DNA of 44,672 nucleotides from 43-108 sp001915545 (GTDB taxonomy: Bacteria > Bacteroidota > Bacteroidia > Bacteroidales > Bacteroidaceae), in NCBI GenBank assembly GCA_902491215.1, contig CABUGV010000029.1, positions 1 through 44,672 of the forward strand. Direction: 5' to 3'. The notes under the pieces were generated by a model. It did no database searches and was not told where the DNA came from. It saw only the letters and a program-made list of their open reading frames with translations. Below are positions 40,313 through 44,672 of this stretch, in pieces. Each line of letters starts with the position of its first letter. Position 1 is the stretch's first letter. The position numbers were made by a program, and so were the translations under genes.

Positions 40313-42142
40313 ATGACCAAGGATGAAGAGCGTTTGGCTTATCTGAAAAATATAGTTTTGAACCTTCCGGAGTGTCCAGGATGCTATCAGTATTTTGACG
40401 AGAACGGCACGATAATTTATGTCGGCAAGGCCAAGAATCTGAAGCGCCGTGTAAGCTCCTATTTCAACAAAAATCAAATCTCGAACAAGACGAGAATTCT
40501 TGTCAGCAAGATTCAAAACATTAACTACGTCGTCGTGAAGACGGAGGAGGATGCTTTGCTTCTTGAGAACAATCTTATCAAGAAGCACAAGCCTCGTTAC
40601 AACATTTTGCTGAAGGACGACAAGACCTACCCTTCGGTGTGTGTGACGAACGAATATTTTCCGCGCGTGTTCAAGACGAGAAAAATTCTCAATGACGGTT
40701 CTACGTACTACGGACCCTTCAGCCATGTTGCCACGCTCAACAATATGCTTGAGCTGATAAATAGACTTTATCCTTTGAGAAGATGTCGTTTTCCGATGAC
40801 TCCAGAAATGGTGGCTTCTGGAAAATTTCAGACTTGTCTGGAATACCACATAAAAAATTGCAAGGCACCTTGTGTGGGATTGCAGACGCGCGAGGAGTAT
40901 ATGGAGTACGTGAAGGAGGTGAGAGAAATTCTTCGTGGCAATACACGAGATATCTGCAACCGCATGTTGGAACAAATGGAGAAGCTATCGGAAGAGATGA
41001 AATTTGAAGAGGCTATGGAGTTGAAGAAAAAATACGACATGGCTTTGAACTTTTGCGAAAAGAGCGAAGTTGTCAGTCACGTTTATCACAACATCGATGT
41101 TTTTTCCATTGCCGACGATGAGAAGTCTGCATTCATAAATTATCTGCACATAACAAACGGATGTATCAATCAGGCTTTCACGTTTGAGTTCAAGAAACGA
41201 ATGGACGAGTCTCCTGAAGATATGCTGGCTCTCGGTATTGTAGAAATGCGTGAAAGATATAAAAGCAGATCCAAGGAAATCATCGTGCCTTTCCCAATCG
41301 AGGTGGAATTGGCTGATGTAGTAGTAACGGTTCCGCAGAGAGGCGACAAAAAACATCTTCTTGATCTTTCGCTAATGAATGTTAGGCAGTACAAGTTCGA
41401 CAAGATCAAACAGGCCGAAAAACTTAATCCGGAACAGAAGAGCGTAAATCTGATGAAAGAACTTCAGAATAAACTCAAGCTTCCAAAACTTCCGATGCAT
41501 ATAGAGTGTTTTGACAATTCCAATATTTCCGGTACTGATGCAGTGGCTGCATGTGTGGTTTTCAAGAAAGCAAAGCCGTCGAAAAACGATTACAGAAAGT
41601 ATAACATAAAAACTGTAGTCGGACCCGATGATTATGCTTCGATGCACGAAGTAGTCTTAAGGCGTTATTCTCGTCTTGTAGAAGAAGGCTCGCCCCTGCC
41701 CGATTTGATTATTGCCGACGGAGGAAAAGGACAGATGGAAGTTATACGTCATGCAGTTGAAGACGAGCTGGGACTTTCCATCCCTATTGCAGGATTGGCG
41801 AAAGATGGGCATCACAGAACGTCCGAACTTCTTTATGGATTTCCACAGCAGACAATCGGTATCGAGATGAACAGTCAGCTTTTCAATTTCCTTACACGTA
41901 TTCAAGATGAAGTACACAGGTTTGCAATTACATTCCATCGAGACAAACGAAGCAAACGTCAGATAGCTTCTGAACTTGATTCGATCAAAGGCATAGGAGC
42001 TGTAACGAAGACTCAGCTTCTGAAGAAATTCAAAAGCGTCAAACGAATACGCGAGGCGTCGTTGGATGAGATAGCCGAAGTGGTTGGACCAGCCAAAGCT
42101 AAGCTTGTTGAGGACGGACTTAGGGAAGGCGTCAAGGAGTAG
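40313..42142 (+). CDS. uvrC: Excinuclease ABC subunit C
   Basis: 609 residues. Makes both incisions in nucleotide excision repair. The GIY-YIG nuclease lies at about 20-100 (CYQYFDENGTIIYVGKAKNLKRR), the UvrB-binding UVR motif at about 200-240 (EKLSEEMKFEEAMELKKKYD), the RNase H-like half with IECFDNSNISGTDAVAACVVF and IADGGKGQ, and helix-hairpin-helix repeats at the C-terminus (LDSIKGIGAVTKTQLLKKF). The frame opens at 40283, but the ATG at 40313 (MTKDEERLAYL) fits the family better. Confidence 0.96.
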   Translation: MTKDEERLAYLKNIVLNLPECPGCYQYFDENGTIIYVGKAKNLKRRVSSYFNKNQISNKTRILVSKIQNINYVVVKTEEDALLLENNLIKKHKPRYNILLKDDKTYPSVCVTNEYFPRVFKTRKILNDGSTYYGPFSHVATLNNMLELINRLYPLRRCRFPMTPEMVASGKFQTCLEYHIKNCKAPCVGLQTREEYMEYVKEVREILRGNTRDICNRMLEQMEKLSEEMKFEEAMELKKKYDMALNFCEKSEVVSHVYHNIDVFSIADDEKSAFINYLHITNGCINQAFTFEFKKRMDESPEDMLALGIVEMRERYKSRSKEIIVPFPIEVELADVVVTVPQRGDKKHLLDLSLMNVRQYKFDKIKQAEKLNPEQKSVNLMKELQNKLKLPKLPMHIECFDNSNISGTDAVAACVVFKKAKPSKNDYRKYNIKTVVGPDDYASMHEVVLRRYSRLVEEGSPLPDLIIADGGKGQMEVIRHAVEDELGLSIPIAGLAKDGHHRTSELLYGFPQQTIGIEMNSQLFNFLTRIQDEVHRFAITFHRDKRSKRQIASELDSIKGIGAVTKTQLLKKFKSVKRIREASLDEIAEVVGPAKAKLVEDGLREGVKE

Positions 42143-42496
42143 CATTTCTGTATTCATGCACATTGTACGGTATATTCGTTGATTCTGTAGGCACTTTTTT
42201 GCAAGAAAGGTTAAATTTGATGTCTTTGAGTGTCTTTAATCATCGCATGTATTGTGTATTTGCTTGATTTATAGTTTGTTATCTATAGACGAATATGCTG
42301 ATTATTCGTTGCAGATATTATTTATGGCTGGAATGATGGACTATTGCGAAAAAATGTATCGGTGCAAACTAAAAAGGTCTGTTTAAACTTGCGTATTACG
42401 GAATTTTTTACTAACTTTGATTGGTTTTATGCGGTGTGAAAGATCTGGCAGATTTTGAATGGCGGAAGCACCGTGTACTTTAAAAACGAATATCTG
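42143..42496. other. uvrC-dtd intergenic region with promoter
   Basis: 354 bases without a gene. Near its right end CTTG (42388-42391), 20 bases, then TAACTTTG (42412-42419) make a near-consensus Bacteroidetes promoter for dtd and the genes after it. No clear terminator for uvrC was found. Confidence 0.5.
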
Positions 42497-42949
42497 ATGA
42501 GAGTAGTTATACAGCGCGTCAGCCATGCCTCGGTAACGATAAATGGCGAATGCAAGGCTTCTATAGGACGTGGATATCTGCTTCTGCTTGGAGTCTGCGA
42601 GGAAGACGATGAAAATGATATAGATTGGCTTACTAGAAAGATTGCTTCGTTGCGTGTATTTGATGATGAAAACGGAGTGATGAACAAGTCCATCCTTGAT
42701 GTTGGAGGAGAGATTCTGGTGGTTAGCCAATTTACTCTGTGGGCTTCATACAAGAAAGGCAATCGCCCATCCTATTTGCGTGCCGGCAGTCATGAGGTGA
42801 CAGTTCCGTTGTATGAGAAGTTCTGCAAAGAAATGAGCGACAAGCTTGGACGTCAGGTGATGACCGGTGAGTTCGGTGCTGACATGAAGGTGGAGCTTCT
42901 GAATGATGGTCCTGTAACAATCTGCATGGACACCAAGAACAAAGAATGA
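42497..42949 (+). CDS. dtd: D-aminoacyl-tRNA deacylase
   Basis: 150 residues, the normal length of DTD. Removes D-amino acids (and glycine from tRNA-Ala) mischarged on tRNAs. The N-terminus MRVVIQRVSHASVTI, the catalytic SQFTLWASYKKGNRPSY region and the Gly-cisPro-type NDGPVTICMDT are all present. The frame begins at 42455, but the ATG at 42497 is the family start. First of a probable dtd-mazG-deoC operon. Confidence 0.95.
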   Translation: MRVVIQRVSHASVTINGECKASIGRGYLLLLGVCEEDDENDIDWLTRKIASLRVFDDENGVMNKSILDVGGEILVVSQFTLWASYKKGNRPSYLRAGSHEVTVPLYEKFCKEMSDKLGRQVMTGEFGADMKVELLNDGPVTICMDTKNKE

Positions 42950-42985
42950 TTTGTGTTTTATTCAATATGATTTCGTTTTTCGGAT

Positions 42986-43327
42986 ATGGATGCTGAACAC
43001 AGTTTGACGTTGGAAGATATACAGAAAAAAGTCGATGATTGGATCAAGACTTACGGTGTACGCTATTTCAGCGAGCTTACAAATATGGCTGTCTTGACTG
43101 AAGAAGTCGGGGAACTGGCCCGTGTTATGGCCCGCAAATATGGCGACCAGTCATTCAAACCAGGTGAAAAAGACAATCTCTCTGAGGAGATGGCCGATAT
43201 ATTGTGGGTACTTGTGTGCCTTGCCAATCAGACCGGAGTGAATCTTACAGAAGCATTCTGTGCAAGTATGCAGAAGAAAACGGAACGTGACAAGAACAGA
43301 CATTTGAATAATTCTAAGCTTTATTAG
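42986..43327 (+). CDS. MazG-like nucleotide pyrophosphohydrolase
   Basis: 113 residues, a single MazG-type domain. The metal-binding acidic motif EEVGE (39-43) and the second set EExxxD (67-71; SEEMADILW) are intact, so it should hydrolyse NTPs or dNTPs to monophosphates. It is much shorter than E. coli MazG (263), as in the one-domain group. It follows dtd by 36 bases and precedes deoC by 9. Confidence 0.88.
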   Translation: MDAEHSLTLEDIQKKVDDWIKTYGVRYFSELTNMAVLTEEVGELARVMARKYGDQSFKPGEKDNLSEEMADILWVLVCLANQTGVNLTEAFCASMQKKTERDKNRHLNNSKLY

Positions 43328-43336
43328 TGAAAGATT

Positions 43337-44263
43337 ATGAGCGAACATATCCATACGCACGAAGACTCTGAATTTATGGAACAGAGCAAATATGATCAGG
43401 CTTTAGGTCATTATAAGCTTGAAGTGGATGAAACTTCTGTGAAGCGCCGTCTTGAGACGATTCTGAACGAATGTCTGCAGGACAATGATACCGATGAAGT
43501 TAAACGATTCATTTTCAATAGTCTGGAACTAACATCTTTGTCTGTTACAGATACGGAAGAGAGTATATTGAAGCTTGTTGAGAACGTGAACCGTTTTGAT
43601 ACTGAATATCCTGAATTGGGCAACGTGGCATCGGTATGCGTATATCCTAATTTTGCGCAGATTTGTCATGATTCGCTTGAAAATGAGAATGTTAAGGTTG
43701 TTTGCGTATCTGGTAATTTCCCGTCGTCACAAACTTTTACTGAAATAAAAGTGGCTGAAACTGCCATGGCGGTGCATGATGGTGCAGACGAGATAGATAT
43801 CGTCATTCCTGTAGGAAAGTTCATTTCTGGAGATTATGAGGGATTCTCTGATGAGATTTCTGAATTGAAGGAAGTGTGCAGCGGAAAGAAACTTAAGGCC
43901 ATACTTGAGGTCGGTGCTCTGGGCAGTTATACCAATATCCGCAAGGCTTCTATCCTTTCAATGTACGCTGGTGCAGACTTCATAAAGACATCTACAGGCA
44001 AAATAGGCGTTTCTGCCTTTCCTGAGGCTGCTTTCGTGATGTGTGAGGCTATACGCGACTATTACAACGAAACGGGCATACGCATAGGTTTTAAGCCCGC
44101 AGGAGGCATAAGAACGGTGCATGATGCACTTGTTTATTATACGATATACAAGAAAATATTGGGCGAGGAGTGGTTGAACAATGATCTTTTCCGTATAGGT
44201 GCAAGTTCGTTGGCAAACAATCTGCTCAGTGATATTCAGGGAAAGGAAGTTTCTTTCTTCTGA
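43337..44263 (+). CDS. deoC: Deoxyribose-phosphate aldolase
   Basis: 308 residues. Cleaves 2-deoxyribose 5-phosphate to glyceraldehyde 3-phosphate and acetaldehyde in deoxynucleoside breakdown. The Schiff-base lysine is in FIKTSTGK (Lys217), the proton-relay lysine in GFKPAGG (Lys253) and Asp152 in GADEIDIVIP. About 50 residues longer than E. coli DeoC (259) through an N-terminal helical extension, as in Bacteroides homologues. The SEHIHTHEDSE start is rich in His and Asp/Glu but is not a known motif. Confidence 0.94.
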   Translation: MSEHIHTHEDSEFMEQSKYDQALGHYKLEVDETSVKRRLETILNECLQDNDTDEVKRFIFNSLELTSLSVTDTEESILKLVENVNRFDTEYPELGNVASVCVYPNFAQICHDSLENENVKVVCVSGNFPSSQTFTEIKVAETAMAVHDGADEIDIVIPVGKFISGDYEGFSDEISELKEVCSGKKLKAILEVGALGSYTNIRKASILSMYAGADFIKTSTGKIGVSAFPEAAFVMCEAIRDYYNETGIRIGFKPAGGIRTVHDALVYYTIYKKILGEEWLNNDLFRIGASSLANNLLSDIQGKEVSFF

Positions 44264-44301
44264 TTTGACTGCTTTAGCATTAGGTCAGATACAGGAATAA
44301 C

Positions 44302-44320
44302 TTAGGGATATTCAGTAAAT
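44302..44320. repeat. Terminal inverted repeat of the right IS copy
   Basis: TTAGGGATATTCAGTAAAT, the exact reverse complement of 300-318. The deoC stop lies 38 bases before it, so the element inserted directly behind that operon. Confidence 0.8.
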
Positions 44321-44336
44321 GTCCCTAAAAAGTAAT

Positions 44337-44379
44337 ATGGCATATAAAGTCGATAGAGTATAATCACTTTATGTGCCAT
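44337..44379 (-). terminator. Stem-loop at the 3' end of the right IS
   Basis: ATGGCATATAAAGT (44337-44350) and ACTTTATGTGCCAT (44366-44379) pair at 13 of 14 positions with a 15-base loop. On the minus strand it lies between the transposase stop and the IS end and is followed by ATTACTTTTTAG. Probable transposase terminator. Confidence 0.6.
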
Positions 44380-44483
44380 TATTATTGCCCATTTTCCGTG
44401 TTTTTTCATATAATCCTATCTGTTGGACATGACGTTTCGGAAGAAGTCTGATGACCTCTTCTGATCCTGTCTGTAAATTCATG

Positions 44484-44672
44484 TCATGCCGCTTTATCCG
44501 ATCGGTTTCTGATCTTGTCTATCATCAGTACGGCATTTGCCGTATGTATTCCGAAGAAGATCCAAAGGATTTCCGTCTTCCTGTTCCTGGCCTTTATCCT
44601 TGAGAGCGAGTAATGCTGCTTCTGGGTGCCGAAGCTTCCTTCAAGACGGGTGGCCCTTTCCTTGGAGAGTTC
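44484..44672 (-). CDS. IS transposase, C-terminal fragment (runs off window)
   Basis: 62 residues to a TGA at 44486-44484, reading ELSKERATRLEGSFGTQKQHYSLSRIKARNRKTEILWIFFGIHTANAVLMIDKIR. ERATRLEGSFGTQKQHY matches the C-terminal end of DDE transposases of the type seen at the left edge. The glutamate in RLEGSFG is a candidate for the third catalytic acidic residue, judging from position only. The rest of the gene is beyond the window. Confidence 0.75.
   Translation of the reverse strand, partial: ELSKERATRLEGSFGTQKQHYSLSRIKARNRKTEILWIFFGIHTANAVLMIDKIRNRSDKAA

Noticed and set aside
1..44672. tRNA or rRNA genes
   Set aside because: I looked for cloverleaf-type GTTCRANYC segments and rRNA landmarks in the intergenic regions and saw none.
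1..44672. Circular plasmid or phage interpretation of the window
   Set aside because: The content is core chromosomal (lepB, ruvB, mnmG, uvrC), there are no replication-initiator or phage structural genes, and the IS ends do not join into one complete transposase.

Overview
The window looks like a chromosomal segment of a Bacteroidales bacterium, most likely Prevotella or a close relative. The evidence is a PorZ-type type IX secretion component, surface lipoproteins with acidic residues after the lipid cysteine, WbqC, DUF2851, DUF3836, DUF4595 and DUF2975 proteins, a BtuG-type cobalamin-binding lipoprotein, and promoters with the Bacteroidetes -7 element TAnnTTTG. Both ends of the window lie inside copies of one insertion sequence: the first 58 transposase residues at the left, the last 62 at the right, and 19-bp inverted ends at 300-318 and 44302-44320.

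Layout. Left arm (0.4-25.5 kb), almost entirely minus strand: MATE exporter, WbqC protein, signal peptidase LepB, DapB (with the lone plus-strand gene DUF2851 divergent to it), DapL, then a nitrogen operon (TorF-type porin, PII, AmtB). Next is a vitamin B12 uptake operon led by a cobalamin riboswitch (btuB-btuG-btuF-btuC-btuD), a lipoprotein/outer-membrane pair, an arsenic cluster (arsF-arsG-arsE, arsP-arsC), a DUF2975-DUF2975-XRE operon, a DUF3836 exported protein and a TrmH-family methyltransferase. Middle (25.5-27.1 kb): a gene-free AT-rich region with two ~440-bp direct repeats exactly 857 bp apart, each holding three DnaA-box-like 9-mers. Right arm (27.1-44.3 kb), mostly plus strand: ruvB, rdgB, porZ, cysK, metY, a minus-strand U32 peptidase/response-regulator pair, mnmG, a 1.5-kb gene-free stretch, apt, uvrC, dtd, mazG-like, deoC.

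How it fits together. Gene direction flips from minus to plus across the 25.5-27.1 kb region, which carries the DnaA-like boxes, and two parS-like palindromes flank apt 12-14 kb to the right. I infer that this is the chromosomal replication origin (oriC) with nearby ParB centromere sites. The main metabolic units are lysine/peptidoglycan precursor synthesis (dapB, dapL), ammonium uptake, B12 scavenging, sulfur amino acid synthesis (cysK, metY) and probable aromatic/organic arsenical resistance.

The least expected signals are (a) the duplicated origin-like repeat, (b) three dispersed intergenic arrays of a GC hexamer (GCGCYC-like) repeated at exactly 22 bp, (c) a consensus promoter of the DUF3836 gene bracketed by two identical 15-bp palindromes, and (d) an arsenic operon with no ArsR but with palindromes around its probable promoter. 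All calls come from reading the sequence; no database search was run.
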